Positions 35,951 through 45,321 of a stretch of DNA of 64,000 nucleotides are shown here, piece by piece. Made by a program: the position numbers and the translations under genes. Numbering within the stretch: the stretch's first letter is position 1; every line of letters begins with the position of its first letter. Below the pieces are notes generated by a model that made no database searches, was not told where the DNA came from, and was given only the letters and a program-made list of their open reading frames with translations. Source of the DNA: Streptomyces fildesensis (GTDB lineage Bacteria > Actinomycetota > Actinomycetes > Streptomycetales > Streptomycetaceae); assembly GCF_016107395.1 (NCBI RefSeq), contig NZ_JAAIKO010000001.1:744001-808000 (forward strand), in the 5' to 3' direction.

Positions 35951-36158
35951 ACTTCCCCCGTCGGTTCTGCTGCCGCCCGCCGCACGCGGCTTCCGCGTCC
36001 AATGCCCGTCAATTCTCTCACTCTTGACCCACCTACCGTCAGGACACCTCCTGGCGTGGGCCCGGTTCCGGCCGATGCGGCCGGTGCGTTGTCGGGCACC
36101 TGTTGCATGATGGTCAACAGCAAATACCAGTGGTGCTCAGTGGTGCAGGGGGACGGCA
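35951..36158. other. Divergent intergenic region between Esx-like and EssC-like genes
   Basis: 208 bases without a gene. GGAAGTA-type ribosome site sequence precedes the minus-strand gene (CCCCCGTCGG complement) and AGGGGGA precedes the GTG at 36159. No clear palindromic operator or consensus promoter was seen. Confidence 0.5.
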
Positions 36159-39100
36159 GTGGAACTCCAGCTCAGCGTGATCGACCCGGTCCGTGACGAC
36201 CGTGCGGACATGCTGGTCGACGCCGACCCCGCGGCGCCCGTCGGCGCGCTCGCGGCGGAGATCGGCCGGCTGCTCGGACGTCCGGACGACGGACAGGGCC
36301 CGCCCGCCCTGCACATCAACGGCTTCCAGATCGACCCCGAGCTGAGCCTGGACGCCTCGCCGGTGCGTGACGGCGCGGTGGTCAGCGTCGCCGCGCCCGA
36401 CGCCTGCCCGGCGCCCGACGCCCAGGGCACGGTGGAAGTACGGATCGTGGGCGGTCCCGACGCGGGCGGCGTGCACCGGCTCGGTCCCGGCGTCGCGGTC
36501 GTCGGCAGCGGGCCCGACGCGTGGATCCGGCTCAACGACCCGGCGCTGCCGCACTCCGCGGTGGAGGTGGACGTCGCGGTCGACGGGACCGTCACCGTCC
36601 ACCCGTCCTTCGGCAGCTCCGCCACCATCGACGGCAAGCCGCTCACCGACGCGAGCCCCTGGCGGCCGCGCAGCGTCGTCGCCGCCGGACAGACCTTGCT
36701 GGAACTGAGCCTGCCGAGCTTCCCCGACACCGCGCTCAAGCCCTCCGAGGACGGCACCGGCCTCGACTACAACCGGCCGCCGCGCATCACCCCGCCGCCG
36801 CGGCCGACCAATTTCCAGCTGCCGAGCAAGCCCAAGCAGTCCGAGAACCGGCCCATGCCCTGGCTGATGGCGATCGTGCCGCTGTTCGGCGCGGTGCTCA
36901 TGGCGATGATGATGCACCAGCCGCGCTTCCTCTTCATGGCGGTGCTCAGCCCGGTCGCCATGGTCGGCAACTACATGAACGACAAGAAGCACGGCAAGAA
37001 GTCGTTCCGCCAGACCAACGCCGACTACGAGACGCACAAGGAGTCGATCGAGCGGCAGGCCCGCAAGGCCATGGCCGCCGACACCGCCGCCCGCCGCACC
37101 CAGGCCCCGGACCCGGCCGAGGTGCTGGTCGCCGCGACCGGGCCGAGCCAGCGGCTGTGGGAACGGCGGCGCTCCGACCCGGACTACGGGATGCTGCGCG
37201 TCGGCACCGGCACCCTCCCCACCGAGGTCCAGGTCTCGGACCCGGCCCAGGAGGAGCACAAGCGCAACGAGGCCCGGAAGCTGTCCGACGTTCCGGTGAC
37301 CGTCCCCATGCAGCAGCACGGTGTGCTCGGCGTCGCGGGCCGCGGTGAACTGCCGCGCGCCATCGGCCGCTGGCTGGTGGCCCAGGCCGCCGCCCTGCAC
37401 TCCCCCGCCGATCTGCAGATCTGCGTGCTCACCGACCCCAGCGGCCGAGAGGGCTGGGAGTGGGTGCGCTGGCTGCCGCACGCCAGGGCCCGCGAGGGAC
37501 AGTCCGCACTGGCCCTGATCGGCACCGACGCCGACAGCGTCGCCCGCCGGATCAGCGAACTGCTCGCCCAGGTCACCTCCCGCCAGGACGCGGCCCGCGA
37601 GGCCGGCTCCCAGCCCAACCAGGCCTGGGGCGGCCCCACGATCCTCGTCGTCCTCGACGGCTCCCGGCGGCTGCGCGCACTGCCCGGCCTCACCCAGGTG
37701 CTGCGCGACGGCCCCCGCGTCGGCATCCACCTCATCTGCCTCGACGCCGACCGCCGGCTGCTCCCCGAGGAGTGCCGTGCGCTCGTCGAGGAGGACTACT
37801 ACGGGCTGCTGCAGGTCTCGATGGCCGGCGTCGAGCCGGTCTCCGGGGTGCGGCCCGACTGTGTGACCGCCGCGTGGGGCGAGCAGATGGCCCGCGCGAT
37901 GGCCCCGATCCGCGACGTCAGCGGTGACGAGGGCGCGGCCCTGCCGGACTCCTGCCGGCTGCTCGACGTGATCGAGATGGAGCCGCCCACCGTCGGCGGC
38001 ATCGCCGCCCGCTGGAGCATGGGCGGCCGCTCCACCCAGGCCGTGGTCGGCTCGTCCTTCGACGGCGCGTTCGCCATCGACCTGGTCCGCGACGGGCCGC
38101 ACGGCCTGGTCGCCGGCACCACCGGTTCCGGCAAGTCCGAGCTGCTGCAGACCATCGTGGCGTCGCTGGCGGTCGCCAACCGGCCGGACGCAATGACGTT
38201 CGTCCTCGTCGACTACAAGGGCGGCGCGGCCTTCAAGGACTGCGTGAAGCTGCCGCACACCGTCGGTATGGTCACCGACCTCGACACGCACCTGGTGGAA
38301 CGGGCCCTGGAGTCGCTCGGCGCCGAGCTGCGCCGCCGCGAACACACCCTCGCGGCCGCCGGTGCCAAGGACCTCGAGGACTACATCATCGCGATGCGCA
38401 CCAACCCGGGGCTCGCGGCGATGCCCCGGCTGCTCATCGTCATCGACGAGTTCGCGTCCATGGCCCGTGAGCTGCCCGACTTCGTGACCGGCCTGGTCAA
38501 CATCGCCCAGCGAGGCCGTTCGCTCGGCATCCACCTCATCCTCGCCACCCAGCGACCCTCCGGCGTCGTCTCCCCCGAGATCCGCGCCAACACCAACCTC
38601 CGCATCGCGCTGCGCGTCACCGACGCCAGCGAATCGTCCGACGTCATCGACGCCCCCGACGCCGGATACATCGCCAAGTCCACCCCGGGCCGGGCGTATG
38701 TGCGGCTCGGCGCCTCCTCGCTGCTGCCGTTCCAGTCCGGACGCGTCGGCGGCCGGCGCCCCGGCCAGGTCGCCAACAAGGCGCCCGCGCCGTGGACCGT
38801 GCAGATCGGCTGGGACGGCCTCGGCCGTCCGGTCCCCGAACGGCCGTCCGGTCCCCGTACCAACGACGACGACCTGCTGACCGACCTCGCCGTCCTCGTC
38901 GAGGCCATCCAGGGCGCCAACGAGCAGCTGGGGCTGCCGCCGCAGCACAGCCCGTGGCTGCCCGCGCTCACCGAGCGGATGGTCATCGACGAGCTGGAGA
39001 CCCCGGTCAACGTCTCCCGCGACGGCCTGCTGCCGGCCCCGTACGCGGTCGACGACCTGCCGAGCGAGCAGGCGCGGCGCACCGCCTCCATCGATCTGAC

Positions 39101-40568
39101 GACCTTCGGTCACCTGATGATCGCGGGCGCCCCGCGCATGGGCCGCTCGCAGACGCTGCGCACCATCGCGGGCTCGCTGGCCCGCTCCAACTCCTGCGCC
39201 GATGTGCACCTGTACGCGTTGGACTGCGGGAACGGCGCGCTGCTGGCGCTGTCCGCGCTGCCGCACTGCGGCGCCGTGGTCCGCTCCAACGAGGCGGACC
39301 GCGCGGTCCGGCTGATCGGCAAGCTCGCCGCCGAGGTGCAGCGCCGGATGGCGCTGCTCGGCGAGGGCGGCTTCACCGACATCAACGAGCAGCGGACGGG
39401 CGTCGCCGAGGCCGACCGGCTGCCGCACATCGTGCTGCTGCTGGACCGCTGGGAGGGCTTCACCCCGTCGCTCGGCGATCTGAACAACGGCTCGCTGACC
39501 GACACGATCTTCCAGCTGATGCGCGAGGGCGCGTCCGTCGGTATCCACGTGATCATGACGGGCGACCGGTCGCTGCTGCTCGGCCGGATCTCCACCCTCA
39601 CCGAGAACAAGATCGCGCTGCAGCTCAGCGACTCGGGCGACCTGTCCCTGATCGGCCTCAACCCGCGCAAGATCCCCGCGAAGATCCCGCCGGGCCGGGC
39701 GTTCCGCGCGCAGGGCGCCACCGAGACCCATGTGGCGCTGCTCACCGAGGACCCCAGCGGCCAGGCCCAGTCCGCGGCCCTGCACGCCATCGGCGCCGCG
39801 GCCAAGGACCGGGACAGCGCCGTACCGCGCTCCCGCCGGCCGTTCCGGGTCGATGTGCTGCCCTCCCGGATCGAGTTCGAGGAGGCGTGGGAGATGCGCG
39901 ACCCGCAGGAGATGCAGGCCATGCGCGGCGGCGGCCGGCTCTGGTCGATGGCGGCCATCGGCGGCGACCAGCTGACCGTGCTGGGCCCGAACCTCGCCGA
40001 GGGCACGCCCGCCTTCGTCATCGCGGGCCCGGCCCGCTCCGGGCGCAGCACCGCGCTGCTGACGATGACGCGCTCGTTCCTCACCGCGGGCACCCAGATC
40101 ATCCTGGCCACCCCGCGCCGCCAGTCACCGCTGCGCCGTCTCAAGCACGCCCCGGGCGTCGTGGGCTTCTTCGGCACCGACGAGATCACCACGGCGGAAC
40201 TCCAGGAGGCGCTGGCCCGCTTCAGCGGCCCCGGCGTGATCATCGTGGACGATGCGGAGCTGCTGCGTAACTGCGAGGCGGGGGACGTCTTCCAGTCCGT
40301 GGTGCGCAACGCGACCGGCAAGGACATCGGTCTGGTCATCGCGGGCGACGCGGACGACATCTGCGGCGGCTTCAACGGCTGGCAGGTCGAGATGAAGAAG
40401 GCCCGCCGCGGCCTTCTCCTGTCCCCGCAGAACATGTCGGACGGCGACCTGGTCGGCGTCCGGCTGCAGCGCGGCTCCATCGGCCAGGCCATCCAGCCCG
40501 GCCGCGGCCTGCTGCACCTGGGCGACGGCGAGGTCCGCACCGTCCAGGTCCCGCTGACCGCGCTGTAA
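36159..40568 (+). CDS. EssC/EccC-like FHA-FtsK/SpoIIIE ATPase of a type VII-like system
   Basis: 1469 residues. N-terminal ubiquitin-like start (about 1-90) and an FHA-like domain (about 90-190, AVVGSGPDAWIRLND), two helices (MPWLMAIVPLFGAVLMAMMM, FLFMAVLSPVAMVGNYMND, about 230-275), a degenerate ATPase-like region (about 380-560) and three FtsK/SpoIIIE domains. The first has a canonical Walker A (GTTGSGKSE, about 652) and Walker B (LLIVIDEFASMA). The second and third carry GAPRMGRSQ and GPARSGRST, where Lys is Arg. This layout, with FHA before the helices, matches Firmicutes EssC more than mycobacterial EccC. GTG start with AGGGGGA upstream. Confidence 0.93.
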   Translation: MELQLSVIDPVRDDRADMLVDADPAAPVGALAAEIGRLLGRPDDGQGPPALHINGFQIDPELSLDASPVRDGAVVSVAAPDACPAPDAQGTVEVRIVGGPDAGGVHRLGPGVAVVGSGPDAWIRLNDPALPHSAVEVDVAVDGTVTVHPSFGSSATIDGKPLTDASPWRPRSVVAAGQTLLELSLPSFPDTALKPSEDGTGLDYNRPPRITPPPRPTNFQLPSKPKQSENRPMPWLMAIVPLFGAVLMAMMMHQPRFLFMAVLSPVAMVGNYMNDKKHGKKSFRQTNADYETHKESIERQARKAMAADTAARRTQAPDPAEVLVAATGPSQRLWERRRSDPDYGMLRVGTGTLPTEVQVSDPAQEEHKRNEARKLSDVPVTVPMQQHGVLGVAGRGELPRAIGRWLVAQAAALHSPADLQICVLTDPSGREGWEWVRWLPHARAREGQSALALIGTDADSVARRISELLAQVTSRQDAAREAGSQPNQAWGGPTILVVLDGSRRLRALPGLTQVLRDGPRVGIHLICLDADRRLLPEECRALVEEDYYGLLQVSMAGVEPVSGVRPDCVTAAWGEQMARAMAPIRDVSGDEGAALPDSCRLLDVIEMEPPTVGGIAARWSMGGRSTQAVVGSSFDGAFAIDLVRDGPHGLVAGTTGSGKSELLQTIVASLAVANRPDAMTFVLVDYKGGAAFKDCVKLPHTVGMVTDLDTHLVERALESLGAELRRREHTLAAAGAKDLEDYIIAMRTNPGLAAMPRLLIVIDEFASMARELPDFVTGLVNIAQRGRSLGIHLILATQRPSGVVSPEIRANTNLRIALRVTDASESSDVIDAPDAGYIAKSTPGRAYVRLGASSLLPFQSGRVGGRRPGQVANKAPAPWTVQIGWDGLGRPVPERPSGPRTNDDDLLTDLAVLVEAIQGANEQLGLPPQHSPWLPALTERMVIDELETPVNVSRDGLLPAPYAVDDLPSEQARRTASIDLTTFGHLMIAGAPRMGRSQTLRTIAGSLARSNSCADVHLYALDCGNGALLALSALPHCGAVVRSNEADRAVRLIGKLAAEVQRRMALLGEGGFTDINEQRTGVAEADRLPHIVLLLDRWEGFTPSLGDLNNGSLTDTIFQLMREGASVGIHVIMTGDRSLLLGRISTLTENKIALQLSDSGDLSLIGLNPRKIPAKIPPGRAFRAQGATETHVALLTEDPSGQAQSAALHAIGAAAKDRDSAVPRSRRPFRVDVLPSRIEFEEAWEMRDPQEMQAMRGGGRLWSMAAIGGDQLTVLGPNLAEGTPAFVIAGPARSGRSTALLTMTRSFLTAGTQIILATPRRQSPLRRLKHAPGVVGFFGTDEITTAELQEALARFSGPGVIIVDDAELLRNCEAGDVFQSVVRNATGKDIGLVIAGDADDICGGFNGWQVEMKKARRGLLLSPQNMSDGDLVGVRLQRGSIGQAIQPGRGLLHLGDGEVRTVQVPLTAL

Positions 40569-40637
40569 CAGCGGTCGCTCGGGGAGCACCGGTCACTCCG
40601 GGCGACAGCGGTCGCTCCGGTCCCGGGAGGCGCGTGG

Positions 40638-41498
<861 letters not shown>

Positions 41499-41603
41499 CT
41501 AGTCCTGGTCCTTGCGGATCTTGTGGCCGGGCGGCGGAACAGCCCCTGGAAGGGCCTCGAAAGGCCGATCTTGAGACCCTTCCCCACCCCTGAACCTGCG
41601 TGC

Positions 41604-41745
41604 TACTCTCCTCGCAAGTTGCAGTTTGGTTTCCCTTGCAGTACAGAGCCTGCGGAGCATGTGACCCCGTAGGCTTTTGTAGTTTTCAGACTTCGCAGTT
41701 GCAGGTTCTGGAGCAGGGCAACCCTTTGGGCCCAAGGAGGGCTTT
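41604..41745 (+). promoter_or_regulatory. Candidate promoter and long leader of the cold-shock gene
   Basis: A TACTCT at 41604-41609 could serve as -10, giving a leader of about 130 bases before the ATG. Two related 19-21 base segments, starting near 41612 (CTCGCAAGTTGCAG) and 41691 (CTTCGCAGTTGCAG), form an imperfect direct repeat within it, and AAGGAGGG precedes the start. Cold-shock genes commonly have structured leaders; function here is inferred. Confidence 0.45.
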
Positions 41746-41949
41746 ATGGCTACCGGAACCGTGAAGTGGTTCAACGCTGAAAAGGGCTTCGGCTTTATCG
41801 CCCAGGACGGCGGGGGCCCCGACGTCTTCGTTCACTACTCCGCGATCAACGCCGCTGGGTTCCGCTCCCTCGAGGAGAACCAGCAGGTCAACTTCGACGT
41901 CACCCAGGGCCCGAAGGGCCCCCAGGCGGAGAACGTAACCCCGGTCTGA
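41746..41949 (+). CDS. Cold-shock domain protein
   Basis: 67-residue CspA-family RNA/ssDNA-binding protein acting as an RNA chaperone. RNP1 KGFGFI and RNP2 VFVHYSAI are intact; it starts [17 protein letters not shown]. Strong ribosome site AAGGAGGG lies 5-6 bases upstream. Single-gene unit closed by the hairpin at 41978-42008. Confidence 0.97.
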   Translation: MATGTVKWFNAEKGFGFIAQDGGGPDVFVHYSAINAAGFRSLEENQQVNFDVTQGPKGPQAENVTPV

Positions 41950-41977
41950 TCGACGGGATCGCCTCACAGCATTGCCA

Positions 41978-42008
41978 AGGAGCCCCGCACCGGTTGTGCG
42001 GGGCTCCT
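41978..42008 (+). terminator. Strong hairpin terminator after the cold-shock gene
   Basis: Perfect 13-base stem AGGAGCCCCGCAC / GTGCGGGGCTCCT with a 5-base loop (CGGTT). It also lies downstream of the convergent acyl-CoA synthetase gene ending at 42022. Confidence 0.92.
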
Positions 42009-42021
42009 GCCTTTCCCGCCG

Positions 42022-44013
42022 CTACCGCGGGCCCGGCACGGGTTCCGGAGTTTCCCGGCCTTCCCCGCTTTCATCGCGTTCTGTGCTTTCTCCGCGTTCC
42101 GCACTTTCCACGTGTTCCGGGCGTTCCGCCAGCTCCGCGTAGAGCGCGTCGATCCGGTCCCGGTACCGCTCCGCGACCACCGAGCGGCGGAGCTTCAGCG
42201 TCGGGGTGAGTTCACCCGCCTCCACCGACAGATCCTCGTCGAGAATCACGAACGCCCGGATCCGCGCCGGCCGGGCGACCTGCTCGTTGGCCGCGTCCAC
42301 GATCTCCTGCACCAGGGCGTGCACCTCCGGGTGCCGGGTCGGGCGGGCGCCCAGGATCTTCTTGGTGCGCGACGCCCAGCCGATGATCTCGTCCGGGTCC
42401 AGGGTGAGCACCGCGACCGGGTACGGGCGGCGGTCGCCGATCATCACCGCCCGGGAGACGTAGCGGGACTGCTGGATGGCGAACTCGATCTGGGTCGGGG
42501 TGAGGTTCTTGCCGGCCGAGGTGATGACGATGTCCTTCTTCCGGCCGGTGATTGTCAGATAGCCGTCGGCGTCGAACGCGCCGAGGTCCCCGGTGTGCAG
42601 CCAGCCGTCGGAGTCCAGCGCCTCGGACGTCGCGTCCGGGTCGCCGTGGTAGCCGGGGAAGACGTTGGCGCCCCGCGCGAGCACCTCCCCGTCGTCCGCG
42701 ATCCGCACCTCGCAGCCGTCGATGGGCCGGCCGACCGTGCCGTGCCGGAAGTCGGTGGCGTGGTTGACGGCGATGATGCCGCCGGACTCCGTCATGCCGT
42801 ACCCCTCCAGGACGGCCAGCCCGCAGGCCCGCAGAAAGTCCATGGTCTGCGGGGCGATGGGCGCGGCTCCGGTGGTCGCCCAGCGCAGCCGGCCGCCGAA
42901 GACGGCGCGGACCAGGCTGAAGAGCGCGGCGTCCGCGGCGTCGTAGGCCTCGCGCAGCTCCGGCGGCAGCTCCTCGCCCCGGTCCCGCAGCTCGGCCGCC
43001 CGCACGCCGAGCGCGACGGCCGCCCCGAACCGTTCCCGGCCGCCCTCCTGCGACTCCGCGAGCGACAGCACCTGGGAGTGCACCTTCTCGAACAGTCGCG
43101 GCACGGACGGCAGATGGGTGGGCCTGACCTCGGCGAGCTCGGCGACGATGCTCTCGATCCGCCCGCCGAAGAAGCACAGCGCACCGCCGACCAGCAGCGT
43201 CGTGAACTGGATCAGCTGGGCCAGCATGTGGGCGAGCGGCAGGTACAGATACGTGGTGTCGCCGGGGAGGCCGCCCTCGATGTGCGGCACGGTGGCGTCC
43301 TGCACGGCGCCGAAGTTGCCGTGGGTGAGCCGGCACCCCTTGGGCATCCCGGTGGTGCCGGAGGTGTAGACGATGGACGCCAGGTCCTCGGGCTTGCGCG
43401 CCCCGGCACGGGCCAGCAGTTCGGCGAGCAGATCGTCGTCCAGCGGGGCGGGCGTCCCGGCCGAGCCCTCCGCCACCGTGTCCTCCGCGGCGATGCCGCC
43501 CGCCGCGGTGCCTTCGGCTGCGGTGCCTTCAGCCGCAGCGCCTTGAGCCGCAGTGCCCGCCGCCAGCCCGTCGAGCTCGCTGAGCACCAGGACCTGCCGG
43601 AGCTGCGGCAGCCGGTCCCGCAGCCGCTCCACCTTGGCGGCCTGTCGGTCGTCCTCGCAGAGGATCACGGAGGTACCGGAGTCGCTCAGCACCCAGGCGA
43701 CCTCCTCGTCGCCGGCCGTCGGATAGACCGGCACGATGACCGCGCCCGCCGCCAGCGCGGCGAGGTGCGCGTACGTCCACTCCGGCCGGGTCTCGGACAG
43801 GATCGCCAGCCGGTCACCGGGCTCGACGCCGAGCGCGACGAGCCCGCAGCCGGCCCGCCGTACGGTGTCGCGCAGTTGCGTATAGGTGATGTCGCGCCAG
43901 CCGCCGCCGGCGCGGAAGCGCAGTGCGGGACTGTCGCCGTGCCGTTCCGCCACCCATTCCGCTGTCAACGCCAGCGTCCCTGGCCGATCGGTCTGCGGTG
44001 CCATGGTGCCCAT
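42022..44013 (-). CDS. Long-chain acyl-CoA synthetase (AMP-forming)
   Basis: 663-residue ANL-superfamily enzyme activating fatty acids. The AMP-binding P-loop is IVYTSGTTGMPKGCRLTH, followed by the A5 motif EGYGMTESGGI and A7/A8 SDGWLHTGDLGAFDADGYLTITGRKKDI. ATG at 44011-44013 has GGGAGG upstream. Compared with relatives it carries an Ala/Glu/Gly/Thr-rich insertion at about residues 155-190, made of AAEGTA-like repeats, between the N-terminal core and the P-loop. Divergent from the AraC gene at 44121. Confidence 0.93.
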   Translation of the reverse strand: MGTMAPQTDRPGTLALTAEWVAERHGDSPALRFRAGGGWRDITYTQLRDTVRRAGCGLVALGVEPGDRLAILSETRPEWTYAHLAALAAGAVIVPVYPTAGDEEVAWVLSDSGTSVILCEDDRQAAKVERLRDRLPQLRQVLVLSELDGLAAGTAAQGAAAEGTAAEGTAAGGIAAEDTVAEGSAGTPAPLDDDLLAELLARAGARKPEDLASIVYTSGTTGMPKGCRLTHGNFGAVQDATVPHIEGGLPGDTTYLYLPLAHMLAQLIQFTTLLVGGALCFFGGRIESIVAELAEVRPTHLPSVPRLFEKVHSQVLSLAESQEGGRERFGAAVALGVRAAELRDRGEELPPELREAYDAADAALFSLVRAVFGGRLRWATTGAAPIAPQTMDFLRACGLAVLEGYGMTESGGIIAVNHATDFRHGTVGRPIDGCEVRIADDGEVLARGANVFPGYHGDPDATSEALDSDGWLHTGDLGAFDADGYLTITGRKKDIVITSAGKNLTPTQIEFAIQQSRYVSRAVMIGDRRPYPVAVLTLDPDEIIGWASRTKKILGARPTRHPEVHALVQEIVDAANEQVARPARIRAFVILDEDLSVEAGELTPTLKLRRSVVAERYRDRIDALYAELAERPEHVESAERGESTERDESGEGRETPEPVPGPR

Positions 44014-44120
44014 CGCGCGCCTCCCTTGGTCGTGTAGCCATGACGCTATGAAGCACGGGGCCCCACGAAGATGACACGAACCGTCACACGGGTTGACCCT
44101 GCCGCTCAGCGGGAGCACCG

Positions 44121-45155
44121 TTGAGTGTCATGGGCACGCATACGATCACGGTGCACCGGGTCAGAGCGGCGTTACGCGGTGCCCAGCGGCTCGGCATCGA
44201 CACCGCCCCGCTGCTCCAACGGGCCCAGATCGCACCCCTGTTGCTCGGCGACGACCGGGCCCGGGTGACCGACGCCCAGTTCACCTGCCTCGTCAAGGAA
44301 CTGCACCGGGCCACGAACGACGAGTTCCTCGGCCTCGGCCCCGCGCCCAGCCCGCGCGGCACCTTCGCCATGATGTGCTGCACGGCCCTGGGCGGCCGTG
44401 ACCTGGGCGCCGCGCTGGACCGGGCGGTGCGGTTCTACGGGCTGTTCCCGAGCGGCCCCGCCCTCGCCGTCGGCGCGTCGGACGGTGTCGCGCGCTTCAC
44501 CGTGCGCGGCGAGCTCACCGACGACCCGGACCACTTCCTCTCCGAGTGCCTGGTCGTCATCTGGCACCGGCTCTCCAGCTGGCTCGTCGGCAGCCGCATC
44601 CCGCTGCTGCGCGCCGAGTTCGCCTATCCGGCGCCCCCGCACCGGGCCGAGTACGACCTGCTCTTCGGCTGCCCGGTCCGCTTCGGCGCGGAGCACACCG
44701 GCGCCTCCTTCGACGCGCACTGGCTCGACGCCCCGCTCATCCAGGACGAGTCGGCGCTCGGCGAGCTGCTGCGCCGGGCCCCCGCCGACCTGCTCAGCCG
44801 GCGCGACTACGGCACCACCGTCACCGAACAGATCCGCCGCACCATGGCCCGTGCCCTGATCACCCGCACCCGGCTGCCGGAGGCCCCGGAGATCGCGGCG
44901 CGGCTCGCGGTCAGCCCCGCGACCCTGCGCCGCCGGCTGACGGCCGAGGGCACGTCCTTCCAGCGGCTCAAGGACTCCGTCCGCAGGGACGCGGCCATCG
45001 CCGGGCTCAGCGAGGGGCACGAACCGATCGCCCAACTGGCGGCGCGGCTCGGATTCTCCGAGGACACCGCCTTCCACCGGGCCTTCCGCCGCTGGACCGG
45101 AACCACCCCCGGCGCGTACCGCCATGCGGCCCTCGGGGCGCATCCCTCGGAGTGA
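44121..45155 (+). CDS. AraC-family regulator, OruR/arabinose-binding type
   Basis: 344 residues from TTG at 44121 (GGGAG 5 bases upstream; ATG three codons later is the alternative). The N-terminal ~190 residues match the Arabinose_bd domain of OruR/ArgR-like regulators (VRAALRGAQRLGIDTAPLLQ, LGLGPAPSPRGTFAMM). The C-terminal HTH includes IAARLAVSPATLRRRLTAEGTSF and LGFSEDTAFHRAFRRWTG. It is divergent from the acyl-CoA synthetase with a 107-base gap, and such regulators frequently control fatty-acid activation genes. Confidence 0.9.
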   Translation: MSVMGTHTITVHRVRAALRGAQRLGIDTAPLLQRAQIAPLLLGDDRARVTDAQFTCLVKELHRATNDEFLGLGPAPSPRGTFAMMCCTALGGRDLGAALDRAVRFYGLFPSGPALAVGASDGVARFTVRGELTDDPDHFLSECLVVIWHRLSSWLVGSRIPLLRAEFAYPAPPHRAEYDLLFGCPVRFGAEHTGASFDAHWLDAPLIQDESALGELLRRAPADLLSRRDYGTTVTEQIRRTMARALITRTRLPEAPEIAARLAVSPATLRRRLTAEGTSFQRLKDSVRRDAAIAGLSEGHEPIAQLAARLGFSEDTAFHRAFRRWTGTTPGAYRHAALGAHPSE

Positions 45156-45321
45156 GGCTCCCGCGCCGGGTCCCCTGGCGCGAGCGCCCGGAGTGAATCC
45201 TTTGGGATGAATGCGGTTCCGGGTCAGCAAAGGTGAGCGGCGTGGTCAACGCCGGGGCTACCCGCAAGTCACTACGGTCCCTGTACCCCACACCTTCCAC
45301 CGTATTGATGGGAGAGCCGCA

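Noticed and set aside
36114..39785. 1223-codon open frame on the minus strand
   Set aside because: It is the shadow of the EssC-like gene: composition is Gly/Arg/Val/Asp-rich without domains, and the plus frame has clear ATPase motifs.
40569..40637. Repeated GCGGTCGCTC segments after the EssC-like gene, considered as a CRISPR-like or terminator element
   Set aside because: Only two or three imperfect short copies with no regular spacing and no strong hairpin.
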